Position numbers and translations under genes: made by a program
DNA from: CAHJXF01 sp038225855
GTDB taxonomy: Bacteria > Pseudomonadota > Gammaproteobacteria > Burkholderiales > Burkholderiaceae_D
Length of the DNA stretch: 64,000 nt
Reading direction: 5' to 3'
Assembly (NCBI GenBank): GCA_038225855.1
Contig: JBBRQU010000001.1
Coordinates: 254,606 to 318,605, forward strand
Part shown: positions 49,302 through 57,438 of the stretch, one piece after another
Layout of the letters: every line of letters starts with the position of its first letter
Position numbering within the stretch: the stretch's first letter is position 1
Notes under the pieces: model-generated
What the model was told of the DNA's origin: nothing
Database searches by the model: none
What the model saw: only the letters and a program-made list of their open reading frames with translations

Positions 49302-50186
49302 ATGCTGATCGACGTAGCCGGCAAGCGCGCCTATGCCTACACCGGCGGCAAGCGCTTCGATGCGGGCTTGCCGGTAGTGGTCTTCATTCACGGCGCCCAG
49401 CACGATCACAGCGTGTGGAGTCTGCAGTCGCGCTATCTCGCGCATCACGGCCATGCGGTGCTCGCGGTCGATCTGCCGGAACATGGGCGTAGCGCCGGAC
49501 CGGTGCTGGCGTCGGTCGAGGCGATGGCCGACTGGACGCTGGCCTTGCTCGCGGCCGTGAATGCGAAGCAGGCTGCGATCGTCGGCCACAGCATGGGTGC
49601 GTTGATCGCACTCGAAGCCGCCTCGCGCAACTCATCGCGCAACTCATCGCGCAACTCATCGGGGAACTCATCACGCAACCCGACCGCGACGATCATCGAT
49701 CGCATCGCATTGCTCGCGACCGCCTATCCGATGCAGGTCTCCGATGCGCTGCTGGCCGCGACGCGCGACGACGAGCCGCGCGCGATCGAGATGATCAGCA
49801 CCTGGTCGAGCGACTCCGCGCATGGCGGCTACTCGCACAAGCCGTCGGCGCCTGCTCCGGGCTTCGGCATCGTATGGGGCGGCCGGCGCCTGATGCAACG
49901 ACAAGCGAAAGGCGTGCTGCATAACGATTTCGCCGCCTGCAATGCCTGGCGCAACGGCGAAGCGGCGGCGCGCACCGTGCAATGCCCCGCGCTCTTCATC
50001 CTCGGCGCCAACGACGCGATGACCGCCGTGCGCTCGGGCAAGGCGTTCGCAGCGACGATGAGCAACGCGCGCGTGGTCGTGTTGCCGGGCAGCGGACATC
50101 TCGTGATGGCCGAAGCGCCCGACGCGACGCTCGATGCGTTGAAGGATTTTCTGCGTGATGACTTCCGGGCGAGCGCGAAACCATGA
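49302..50186 (+). CDS. Alpha/beta hydrolase with internal repeat
   Basis: A 294-residue alpha/beta-fold hydrolase. VVVFIHGAQHDHSVWSLQSR is the oxyanion-hole region. The nucleophile is S97 in IVGHSMGALIAL. The catalytic Asp lies in FILGANDAMT and His in LPGSGHLVMAE. A run RNSSRNSSRNSSGNSSRN (about residues 109-126), directly after the nucleophile helix, comes from a 12-base tandem repeat and is absent from ordinary hydrolases. The substrate is unknown. The stop overlaps the next gene's ATG (ATGA), so it belongs to the metY-hydrolase-ammonia-lyase operon. Confidence 0.88.
   Translation: MLIDVAGKRAYAYTGGKRFDAGLPVVVFIHGAQHDHSVWSLQSRYLAHHGHAVLAVDLPEHGRSAGPVLASVEAMADWTLALLAAVNAKQAAIVGHSMGALIALEAASRNSSRNSSRNSSGNSSRNPTATIIDRIALLATAYPMQVSDALLAATRDDEPRAIEMISTWSSDSAHGGYSHKPSAPAPGFGIVWGGRRLMQRQAKGVLHNDFAACNAWRNGEAAARTVQCPALFILGANDAMTAVRSGKAFAATMSNARVVVLPGSGHLVMAEAPDATLDALKDFLRDDFRASAKP
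49623..49680 (+). repeat. 12-base in-frame tandem repeat
   Basis: Four copies of TCGCGCAACTCA (the fourth has GGG for CGC) from 49623 to 49670, plus a partial fifth to 49680. Each unit encodes Ser-Arg-Asn-Ser or a close variant. The copies are almost identical, which suggests recent expansion by slippage. Because the unit is a multiple of three, copy-number change would not shift the frame. Confidence 0.92.
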
Positions 50187-51184
50187 CGACGACCAACGCC
50201 ACTCGCGCGCACGACACGCATCGATTGCGTCTGCCGACATTCGACGATGTCCGAGTTGCGGCGGGACGGATTCGCGGCCTGGCGCATCGGACGCCGACAC
50301 TCACATCGCGCACAGCGAATGCGCGGACCAACGGCCAACTTTTTTTCAAGGCGGAAAACTTGCAGCGCGCCGGCGCCTTCAAGTTTCGCGGCGCCTGCAA
50401 CGCGATCGCCGCGCTCACCGGTGCCGAGCGCTCGCGCGGCGTCGTCACCTTTTCATCGGGCAATCACGCGCAGGCGCTGGCCTATGCGGCGCGATTGAAG
50501 GATGTCGGCGCGACCGTCGTCATGCCACTCGACGCCCCGGCGATCAAGGTCGCGGCAACCCGGGGATATGGCGCCGAGATCATCACCTACGATCGCTACA
50601 AGGAAGACCGCGAGGCGCTCACCCTGCGCATCGCGGCCGAGCGCGGGCTCACGCTGATACCGCCTTACGACCACCCCGATGTGATTGCGGGGCAAGGCAC
50701 GGCCGCGTTGGAACTGTTCGAGGACGTCGGATCTCTCGACATCCTGCTGGTCTGCCTCGGCGGAGGCGGCTTGCTCGCCGGCTCCGCTCTTTCCGCGAAG
50801 GCCCTGGCGCCCGGCTGCAAGGTGATCGGGGTCGAGCCCGAAGCCGGCAACGACGGTCAGCAGTCGTTTCGCAAGGGCGAGGTCGTGCATATCGCGGTAC
50901 CCCAGACGATTGCAGACGGCGCGGCGACGACGCATCTGGGCAAGCACACTTTTCCCATCATCGAATCGCTGGTCGACGACATCGTCACCGTATCGGATGG
51001 ATTGCTCGTCGAGACGATGAAATTCTTCGCCGAGCGCATGAAGATGGTCGTCGAGCCTACGGGGTGCCTCGCCGCTGCCGCGGCGTTGCACGACATCTAT
51101 CCGTGTGCAGGCATGCGCGTCGGCGTGATCGTCAGCGGCGGCAACGTCGACTTGAAGGCGCTCGCGGGATTTCTGAGCGCTTGA
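50183..51184 (+). CDS. PLP-dependent threonine/serine ammonia-lyase-like enzyme
   Basis: A fold-type II PLP enzyme of 333 residues, in the group of catabolic threonine dehydratases, serine racemases and threo-3-hydroxyaspartate ammonia-lyases. Substrate start RTPTLTSRTA. The PLP lysine is K67 in GAFKFRGACNAI. SSGNHAQALAYAA (~91-103) holds the asparagine loop. The phosphate-binding GGGGLLAGSAL is near 184 and VVEPTGC near 296. There is no regulatory ACT domain, so it is of the single-domain type. Exact substrate is undecided. The ATG overlaps the previous stop (ATGA). Confidence 0.9.
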   Translation: MTTTNATRAHDTHRLRLPTFDDVRVAAGRIRGLAHRTPTLTSRTANARTNGQLFFKAENLQRAGAFKFRGACNAIAALTGAERSRGVVTFSSGNHAQALAYAARLKDVGATVVMPLDAPAIKVAATRGYGAEIITYDRYKEDREALTLRIAAERGLTLIPPYDHPDVIAGQGTAALELFEDVGSLDILLVCLGGGGLLAGSALSAKALAPGCKVIGVEPEAGNDGQQSFRKGEVVHIAVPQTIADGAATTHLGKHTFPIIESLVDDIVTVSDGLLVETMKFFAERMKMVVEPTGCLAAAAALHDIYPCAGMRVGVIVSGGNVDLKALAGFLSA

Positions 51185-51320
51185 CAGGGCGGCCCGATCA
51201 AAGTCACGTTGCTACGCGAATGCCGGCATTTCTGGCGCCATTCAAATATCGGAGTGCACATCGAGCGCAATTTCATTCACCGGAATATTTACCGACTTTC
51301 CAATTCGAATGCGCCGCTTG

Positions 51321-52214
51321 TTAAATGCCCGGTGAAGGCGGTGAAACATGCGCAGCGCTGCCAAGTTGGACCGCGTGTTCAAACCAGTTCGAAAACAATT
51401 TGCGGTACGCTTCAGCGCGATCAGACCGGTCCGAGCCTTCGAATTTTTCGTAGAAATGATGCGCATCGTCGAACTGATTCTTGGCGTCCCATCTCAGGCA
51501 CGATACGAACAGGGTTTCGTTACCGAGGTAAAAGCCATGCAGCGCGGGAATGCAATCGTACGTGTGCAAGGTCAGCCTCACGTTTCTGCGCAGCATGGCC
51601 GCCTCCTCGCGCACCAGGTAGGCTTCGATTTCCTGAATCATGCCCCTGGCATTCTCATACCACTCGCTGCGGATCCATGGCATGCCGCGATTTGCCATAT
51701 GCGGCGAGAGGCAGAGCAGGCGAATCGTCCAGCCGAGCGGCGTCTCCGGTTGCGCAAGCCAGGCTTTCAACTGCGGCCATGCAGTGATCAGGGTCAAACC
51801 AAAAACATCCAGCACACGCTCGCTTTCACGGGCCCGGTTCAGTTCTTCAAAAAGACACGGGTAGACTTTCGAGATGCCGCCATCGATGAGGACCGATTGG
51901 GCGGGTTGCAGCATCGCGAGCGCTTTGTCGATTTTTTCGGTTCGCTCGAGCAGCTGACGATCACGGTCCGTCAAGGCATCGTCAACGCTTCTGGTTCGTT
52001 CCGAAAGTTCATGGATCATTGTCACAATCATCGCAATCAGCAAAACGACGATGTACGTCACGGTACTTTCGTCGAATAACTTCATGAGACGCAAGAAATT
52101 GCGCACGGGAGCAATCGCCCACAGCACAAGAAATATTGCCGAAAGAATCACGACAGCCAAATGCATCTTCCGCAAGATCTTCTTGAATAAGGAAGGCAAT
52201 CCTTGATTCGCCAT
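51321..52214 (-). CDS. Two-TM protein with coiled coil and unknown C-terminal domain
   Basis: A 297-residue protein I cannot name. It starts with two membrane helices (about 17-37 and 50-66), then a coiled coil (LSERTRSVDDALTDRDRQLLERTEKIDKAL given as ~68-98). A ~190-residue cytoplasmic domain follows: SVLIDGGISKVYPCLFEELNRA, RVLDVFGLTLITAW, LTLHTYDCIPALHGFYLGNETLFV and FEKFEGSDRSDRAEAYRKLFSNWFEHA (successive blocks). The alternation suggests a phospholipase D-like fold without HKD, as in some sensory or signalling proteins; that is tentative. The sequence is AT-richer than its neighbours. It stands alone, with no clear operon partner. Confidence 0.65.
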   Translation of the reverse strand: MANQGLPSLFKKILRKMHLAVVILSAIFLVLWAIAPVRNFLRLMKLFDESTVTYIVVLLIAMIVTMIHELSERTRSVDDALTDRDRQLLERTEKIDKALAMLQPAQSVLIDGGISKVYPCLFEELNRARESERVLDVFGLTLITAWPQLKAWLAQPETPLGWTIRLLCLSPHMANRGMPWIRSEWYENARGMIQEIEAYLVREEAAMLRRNVRLTLHTYDCIPALHGFYLGNETLFVSCLRWDAKNQFDDAHHFYEKFEGSDRSDRAEAYRKLFSNWFEHAVQLGSAAHVSPPSPGI

Positions 52215-52351
52215 TTTCTGGGGGAGTTGGTGTCGGGTCGAGAGAACCGCTCATCTGGTGGACACTCGATATATATAAGGGTTACGTCTGCGCACTCGGG
52301 CGTAACATAGCGCATTCACCAACCCGGCGCCGCAACTCTTGGTACGACCAG

Positions 52352-52681
52352 ATGACGCAACTCTCCACACCGGAACCGGAAAAACGCTTTCACAACTTCG
52401 CCGAGTTCTATGCCTTCTATCTCGCCGAGCATGGCAATCGCGTGTGTCGACGACTGCATTTCATCGGCACCAGCGGCGTGATCGCCTGCGTGATCGCGGG
52501 CTTCGCGACCGGCAACGCGTGGTGGTTTCTCGGCGCCCTCTTCTGCGGCTACGGATTCGCCTGGGTGGGCCACTTCTTCTTCGAACACAACCGCCCCGCG
52601 ACCTTCAAGCATCCGATCTACAGCTTCATCGGCGATTGGGCGATGTATCGCGACATGTGGAGAGGCCGGGTTTCGTTTTGA
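52352..52681 (+). CDS. DUF962 / Mpo1-like membrane protein
   Basis: A 109-residue protein of the DUF962 (YGL010w/Mpo1-like) family. The family pattern is FAEFYAFYLAEHGNRVCRRLHFIGT, with the histidines, followed by two or three hydrophobic segments and WVGHFFFEHNRPATFKHPIYSFIGDW with further conserved histidines. Yeast Mpo1 is an Fe2+-dependent dioxygenase in 2-hydroxy fatty acid alpha-oxidation; bacterial short members may use the same histidines, but this is not shown. The ATG is at 52352. A decayed kinase gene begins just downstream. Confidence 0.9.
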   Translation: MTQLSTPEPEKRFHNFAEFYAFYLAEHGNRVCRRLHFIGTSGVIACVIAGFATGNAWWFLGALFCGYGFAWVGHFFFEHNRPATFKHPIYSFIGDWAMYRDMWRGRVSF

Positions 52682-52709
52682 GAGCGAACCCATCGCTGCC
52701 CCGAATTGA

Positions 52710-53317
52710 ATCCAGATCGTCGAACAAATCGCCAAAGGATTGCGCGCGTTTCACCGGTTGGAAATGCTGCATCAGGACCTGCGGCCTGAAAATATCATGA
52801 TCGATACCACAGGCACGATAAAGATCATCGATTTCGGTTCGACCCGGGTTGTAGGCATTGTCGAAGCGGCATCGTTGAACGCGCCGGACCATATTCTGGG
52901 CACGGCGCAATGCACCGCGCCGGAATACTTTCTGGGAGAAACCGGTTCGTCGCGCTCGGATTTCTTTTCTCTGGGCGTGATCACTTATCAAATGCTGACA
53001 GGAAGGCTGCCTTATGGCGCTCAGGTCGCCAAGTCGCGGACGAAATCATCGCGAAGAAAATTGAAGTATCGATCCGTACTTGATGATGGCCGCGAAATAC
53101 CCTCCTGGATCGATGACGTACTCAGGAGGCGGTGCATCCGGATCCAAGCGAGCGGTATGTGGAGTTATCCGAGTATTTGTTCGATTTGCGTCATCCAAAC
53201 AAGGCGTTTCTGAACAGGACGCTCCCGCCATTGATGGAACGCAATCCATTGATGTTCTGGAAGGGCGTTTCATTGGTCCTTGCAGTGGTCGTTTTCATCT
53301 TGTTGAGCTTCAGATAA
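52710..53317 (+). pseudogene. Serine/threonine protein kinase remnant
   Basis: The C-terminal half of a bifunctional PP2C-phosphatase/kinase. The catalytic loop reads EMLHQDLRPENIMID, the Mg-binding loop KIIDFGSTRV and the activation segment GTAQCTAPEYF. FFSLGVITYQMLTGRLPYG follows. A one-base loss near 53125 moves HPDPSERYVELSEYLFDLR and the membrane anchor FWKGVSLVLAVVVFILLSF into another frame. The phosphatase and N-lobe are missing: the frame opens with QIVEQIAKGLRAFHR immediately after a stop at 52707. It is therefore a decayed fragment. Confidence 0.82.
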
Positions 53318-53318
53318 T

Positions 53319-53714
53319 TCATTCGCCGACACGCTTGCGTCCCGCCTTGACCTGCGAGCGCATGCTCTTGCCTTCGAGCCGCCGCTGCTTCGAGCCATAG
53401 GTCGGCTTGGTCGCCCGTCGGATGCGCGGCGGCAACGCGACGCTGTCGACCAGCTCCTGCAGCCGCGCCAACGCGTCTGCGCGGTTCGCGTCCTGGCTGC
53501 GCGAGGTCTGCGCCTTGATCACGACCACGCCTTGATCGGTGATGCGCTGGTCACGCAACGCGAGCAGGCGTTGCTTGACGTCGGCCGGCAACGAAGACGC
53601 GGGCACGTCGAAACGCAGGTGCACCGCGCTCGAGACCTTGTTGACGTTCTGACCGCCCGCGCCCTGCGCGCGAATCGCGGTGAAGGCGACTTCCTCGGGT
53701 TCAACCTGAGGCAT
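53319..53714 (-). CDS. arfB: Alternative ribosome-rescue factor B (peptidyl-tRNA hydrolase)
   Basis: Rescues ribosomes stalled at mRNA ends by hydrolysing peptidyl-tRNA. 131 residues. The catalytic GGQ is at 20-22 in RAQGAGGQNVNKVSSAVHLRF. The basic C-terminal tail that enters the mRNA channel is seen as PRIRRATKPTYGSKQRRLEGKSMRSQVKAGRKR, matching YaeJ/ArfB rather than prfA or prfB. The ATG at 53712-53714 lies 4 bases after the yihY stop, so it is probably read from the same transcript. Confidence 0.95.
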   Translation of the reverse strand: MPQVEPEEVAFTAIRAQGAGGQNVNKVSSAVHLRFDVPASSLPADVKQRLLALRDQRITDQGVVVIKAQTSRSQDANRADALARLQELVDSVALPPRIRRATKPTYGSKQRRLEGKSMRSQVKAGRKRVGE

Positions 53715-53718
53715 CACG

Positions 53719-55167
53719 CTACCCTCTCGCGCCGCTGCCCATGTCCAACGCCGCTGCCGATGTTCGCGCCTCGTCGCTCGTCGTGGGCGCATCCGCACGC
53801 TTCGCAGGCGCGTAAGGGCTGTCCTCACTGCGGGCTGCGGCCTCCACTTTTTCGGCCAACCCGGCTTCGTCACCGGGATCGCTGCGGAACGCGTGCTCGA
53901 GCGGGTCGTCGCCATTGGACAATCGCTGACGCCGCACGAATTTCGCGAGCGGGTCGTCGCGATCGAGCGCCATCTCGGCGACGTGCGCGGGGTCGAACGC
54001 AAACAGACGGAACACGCGTTCGAGCTTGACGACCGATGCGTCGGCGGCGAACAGCCACAGGTCGTCGTTCTTGAAGCGCGTCGGACCCTCGGGCACGACC
54101 TGGCGCGCGCGAATCACGAGGCCGTCCTGCTCGAGCTTTTCGAGGATCGTGTCGGTCGATTCGTAATCGAGCCGCGCGCTCTGGCGGATGGCGTACGAGT
54201 TCATTCCCGGCAAGCGACCGGGGTGATCGGTCTGGCGCGCGCGATACAGCACGCGCAGCACGCGTAGCGCGTCGCCATACATGTCGCCGGGCGCCTGTCC
54301 GCGATTCCAGTTGCGGCCGTAGATCGCGGGCAGACCCGCCGCGATCAATGCGCCGCCGAGCGTGATGATCCAGATGTAATAGATCCACACCAGCAGCAAC
54401 GGGATCGCGGCGAGCGCGCCATAGATCATCTTGTACGTCGGGAAGTGCGTGACATAGAACGCGAAACCGCGCTTGGCGCCTTCGAACGCAAGCGCCGCGA
54501 GGAACGCGCCGACCAGCGCATCGCGCCACTCGACGCGGCGATTGGGCACATACACGTAGAGCGCGGAATAGGCAGCCGTGAAGACCACGATGGGCGCGAT
54601 GGCGAGTATCGCGCCGACCAGCGGCGGAGGCGCGGTGACGAAGCCGGCCGAGGCCGACGCGAGGTATGAGGTCAGCGTGAGCGACAAGCCGAGCACGATC
54701 GGTCCGACCGACAGAATCGCCCAATAGGTGATCAGCCTCTTGGCCAGCGGCCTGGGTCGATGAACTCCCCAGATGGTATTCAACGCGCCGTCTATCGTCA
54801 GCATCGTCATCAGCGACGTGACCGCGAACGAAAGCACCGACACGATCGTGAGCGAACTCGCGTTCTGCGAGAACTGGTCGAGATATTTGAAGATCGAGCT
54901 CGAGATCGCCTCCGGCACCAGACTGGTTTGCAGGAACGAATAGAGCGCCGCGCGAATGCGATCGAACACCGGCAGCGCCGTCATCACCGCGAACACGGTG
55001 GTCACCAGGGGCACGATCGACAGCACGGTCGTGAAGGTCAGGCTGGACGCAACCTGCAGCACCTTCTCCTGATCGGCGCGCCGCACCGCGAAGCGCGCGA
55101 TGTCGCGCACCGTATGCCAGCCGTATTTGGCGATGCGACGAAGCAGGACGAAAGGACGTGAGGTCAT
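53719..55167 (-). CDS. YihY family inner-membrane protein
   Basis: A 482-residue protein. The N-terminal ~290 residues contain about six TM helices and family strings VASSLTFTTVLSIVPLVTTVFAVMTALPVF and LIGALL-like FLAALAFEGAKRGFAFYVTHFPTYKMIYGALAAIPLLLVWIYYIWIITLGGALI in successive blocks. The C-terminal ~150 residues are cytoplasmic, with a winged-helix-like unit (TDTILEKLEQDGLVIRAR). The family was once called ribonuclease BN, an assignment since withdrawn; the function is unknown. I chose the ATG at 55165-55167, nearest the conserved start; an ATG at 55213-55215 is also possible. arfB follows. Confidence 0.9.
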   Translation of the reverse strand: MTSRPFVLLRRIAKYGWHTVRDIARFAVRRADQEKVLQVASSLTFTTVLSIVPLVTTVFAVMTALPVFDRIRAALYSFLQTSLVPEAISSSIFKYLDQFSQNASSLTIVSVLSFAVTSLMTMLTIDGALNTIWGVHRPRPLAKRLITYWAILSVGPIVLGLSLTLTSYLASASAGFVTAPPPLVGAILAIAPIVVFTAAYSALYVYVPNRRVEWRDALVGAFLAALAFEGAKRGFAFYVTHFPTYKMIYGALAAIPLLLVWIYYIWIITLGGALIAAGLPAIYGRNWNRGQAPGDMYGDALRVLRVLYRARQTDHPGRLPGMNSYAIRQSARLDYESTDTILEKLEQDGLVIRARQVVPEGPTRFKNDDLWLFAADASVVKLERVFRLFAFDPAHVAEMALDRDDPLAKFVRRQRLSNGDDPLEHAFRSDPGDEAGLAEKVEAAARSEDSPYAPAKRADAPTTSDEARTSAAALDMGSGARG

Positions 55168-55281
55168 CGATGAATTGCGATGAAGGATGCGCGACGAAGG
55201 CAGGCGCGTGTTCATGGCGCGATGAACGCGCGACGCCTCTCCCTATAATAGTCGGGCCGCCGCTTCCATTGCTTGCCCCCG

Positions 55282-55881
55282 ATGCTCGACCTGCTCGTCC
55301 TCTACTACAGCCGCCATGGCGCGACGCGCAAGCTCGCCGATGCAATCGCCGAAGGCATCGAGGGCGTCGATGGCACGAGCGCGCGTTTGCGGACCGTACC
55401 GGCGGTCTCGACGGTTGCCGAAGCGATAGCGCCCGACATCCCGGCATCGGGCCCGCCGTACGTCGAGCTGCGCGATCTCGAAGAATGCGCGGCGCTTGCG
55501 CTCGGCTCGCCCACGCGTTTCGGCAACATGGCCGCGCCGCTCAAATATTTTCTCGATGGCACGAGCGCGCTGTGGCTCTCGGGCGCACTCGCCGGCAAGC
55601 CCGCGTGCGTGTTCACGTCGACCGGCAGCATGCACGGCGGACAGGAGACGACGCTGATGTCGATGATGATGCCGCTGCTTCATCACGGCATGCTGATCGT
55701 CGGCATTCCGTACACCGAACCCGATCTGATGACGACTCAGTCGGGAGGCACGCCCTACGGCGCCAGCCACGTGGCCGGCAGCGACGCGCAGGCGCCGATC
55801 AGCGCACCCGAACGCCGTCTCGCGCTCGCCCTCGGCAGGCGCCTCGCGCTGACAGCTCTCCGCCTCGCGCGCAATCAATGA
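55282..55881 (+). CDS. wrbA: NAD(P)H:quinone oxidoreductase, WrbA type
   Basis: A 199-residue flavodoxin-fold quinone reductase using FMN and two-electron transfer, which limits semiquinone-driven oxidative stress. LVLYYSRHGATRKLADAIAEG is the FMN phosphate loop. ALALGSPTRFGNMAAPLKYFLDGT and FTSTGSMHGGQETTLMSM are WrbA signatures, and TQSGGTPYGASHVAG ends the core. The ATG at 55282 follows the yihY divergent region; an in-frame TTG nine bases earlier is less likely. Its stop overlaps the next ATG (ATGA). Confidence 0.95.
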   Translation: MLDLLVLYYSRHGATRKLADAIAEGIEGVDGTSARLRTVPAVSTVAEAIAPDIPASGPPYVELRDLEECAALALGSPTRFGNMAAPLKYFLDGTSALWLSGALAGKPACVFTSTGSMHGGQETTLMSMMMPLLHHGMLIVGIPYTEPDLMTTQSGGTPYGASHVAGSDAQAPISAPERRLALALGRRLALTALRLARNQ

Positions 55882-57044
55882 GCGAGCGCGTCGATTGCGT
55901 GGTGATCGGCGCGGGCGTCGTCGGCCTCGCGGTCGCGCGCGCCCTCGCGATGGCCGGACGCGAAGTCGTGATCGTCGAAACCGAGAACACCATCGGCGCC
56001 GGCATCAGCTCGCGCAACAGCGAAGTGATCCACGCCGGAATCCACTATGCGCCCGGGTCGTTGAAGGCGCGACTGTGCGTTCGCGGCAAAGACCTGATGT
56101 ACACGTTTTGCGCCGAGCGTCACGTGCCGCATCGACGCATCGGCAAGCTGGTCGTCGCAACCGACGACTCGCAACTCGCCGCGCTCGATCACGTGCTCGC
56201 CAATGCCCGCGACTCGGGCGTCGACGATCTCGAGGCGATGGACGCATCGCAAGTCTCGCGGATCGAACCGGAGATCCGTTGCCGTGCGGCGTTGTGGAGC
56301 CCGAGTACCGGCATCGTCGACAGCCACGCGCTGATGCTCGCGCTGCTCGCAGACGCCGAGGCGCATGGCGCGACGCTGGCGCTGTCGAGTCGCGTGGTCG
56401 GCGGAGCGGCGCGCGCGAGCGGCATCGAACTGCGCGTTGCCAGCGCGGAGGCGGACGTAGACGCGGACTGCGACGCCGACGCGTTCGCCCTCGAAGCGCG
56501 CCTCGTCATCAACTGCGCAAGCCTCCACGCGACCGGCATCGCACGCGCGATCGAGGGAGTTGCGGCGACGGATATTCCGACGATCCACTTCGCGAAAGGC
56601 AATTATTTTTCGCTCACGGCCCGCTCGCCGTTCAAGCATCTGATTTACCCGCTGCCGACTCCCGGCGGCCTCGGCGTGCACGTGACGCCCGATCTCGGCG
56701 GGCAGGCGAAGTTCGGCCCCGATGTCGAATGGCTGCCGCCTGACGCGCCGCTCGATTTCGATGTCGATCCGCGTCGCGCCGAGGTCTTCGTCGATGTCAT
56801 CCGGCGCTATTGGCCGGGGCTTCCCGACGACGCGCTCGCGCCTGCGTACGCGGGCATTCGTCCGAAGCTCTCGGGGCCCGGTGAAGCGGCTGCCGACTTC
56901 GTCATTTCCGGGCCCGACGATCACGGCGTGGCCGGGCTCGTCAATCTCTTCGGCATCGATTCGCCAGGACTCACGTCGTCGCTGGCGATCGGCGAGCATG
57001 TCGCGTCGCTTGTGGATCCAGCGCCTCGTCGAGATGGACGATGA
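55878..57044 (+). CDS. FAD-dependent oxidoreductase, L-2-hydroxyglutarate oxidase-like
   Basis: A 388-residue DAO-family flavoprotein. The FAD motif is VVIGAGVVGLAVARALA (8-24), followed by NSEVIHAGIHYAPGSLKARLCVRG, which closely fits L-2-hydroxyglutarate dehydrogenase/LhgO proteins. FAKGNYFSL and YPLPTPGGLGVHVTPDLGGQAKFGPDVEW as later blocks are also characteristic. An Asp-rich insertion (EADVDADCDADAF, about 191-203) is unusual. It is translationally coupled to wrbA. The next-but-one gene is a D-2-hydroxyglutarate-dehydrogenase-like FAD oxidase, suggesting handling of both enantiomers of a 2-hydroxy acid. Confidence 0.88.
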   Translation: MSERVDCVVIGAGVVGLAVARALAMAGREVVIVETENTIGAGISSRNSEVIHAGIHYAPGSLKARLCVRGKDLMYTFCAERHVPHRRIGKLVVATDDSQLAALDHVLANARDSGVDDLEAMDASQVSRIEPEIRCRAALWSPSTGIVDSHALMLALLADAEAHGATLALSSRVVGGAARASGIELRVASAEADVDADCDADAFALEARLVINCASLHATGIARAIEGVAATDIPTIHFAKGNYFSLTARSPFKHLIYPLPTPGGLGVHVTPDLGGQAKFGPDVEWLPPDAPLDFDVDPRRAEVFVDVIRRYWPGLPDDALAPAYAGIRPKLSGPGEAAADFVISGPDDHGVAGLVNLFGIDSPGLTSSLAIGEHVASLVDPAPRRDGR

Positions 57045-57075
57045 CTGCGCAGGCCAACTCATTCATGCTCAAGCG

Positions 57076-57438
57076 ATGAGTTCGCGTTCTCTTCGATGCA
57101 TCGCGCTCGCGAGTCTGATCGCGCTGATGCTGTTGTCGCTTGCGTTCGCGTTGATCCCTGTTCATGGCGTAACCACCGGAGCGATGCTGGCCTTGATCAA
57201 GCTCGTGACGCTGGGGTTCGTCGTCAGGCGCATCTGGCGCGCGGATGTCTATGCGATGCAATGGTCGTCGATGTTCATCCTGCTGTTCGTGGCCGAGGGC
57301 ATGGTGCGCGCGATGAGCGATCCAGAGCCATTGGCCGCGCTCGGCGGCGTCGAGGCCGTCGTCGCAGCCTGCTACTTCTTCGTGGTGCTTGTTTATCTGC
57401 GGCCGCTGAAGAAAGCATCGCGCGAGTCGAGACGATGA
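57076..57438 (+). CDS. DUF2069 membrane protein
   Basis: A ~120-residue inner-membrane protein with four hydrophobic helices; the family is typically found beside wrbA in beta- and gammaproteobacteria. YAMQWSSMFILLFVAEGMVRAMSD matches the conserved third helix region (W-x-S-x-F-x-x-L-x-x-x-E-G). Function is unknown. The start is uncertain: ATG at 57076 was chosen, ATG at 57034 would add 14 residues and overlap the previous gene. Its stop overlaps the following ATG (ATGA). Confidence 0.88.
   Translation: MSSRSLRCIALASLIALMLLSLAFALIPVHGVTTGAMLALIKLVTLGFVVRRIWRADVYAMQWSSMFILLFVAEGMVRAMSDPEPLAALGGVEAVVAACYFFVVLVYLRPLKKASRESRR

Noticed and set aside
49623..49680. Regular short repeats considered as a CRISPR array
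   Set aside because: The units are 12 bases, contiguous without spacers, and lie inside a hydrolase reading frame in phase.
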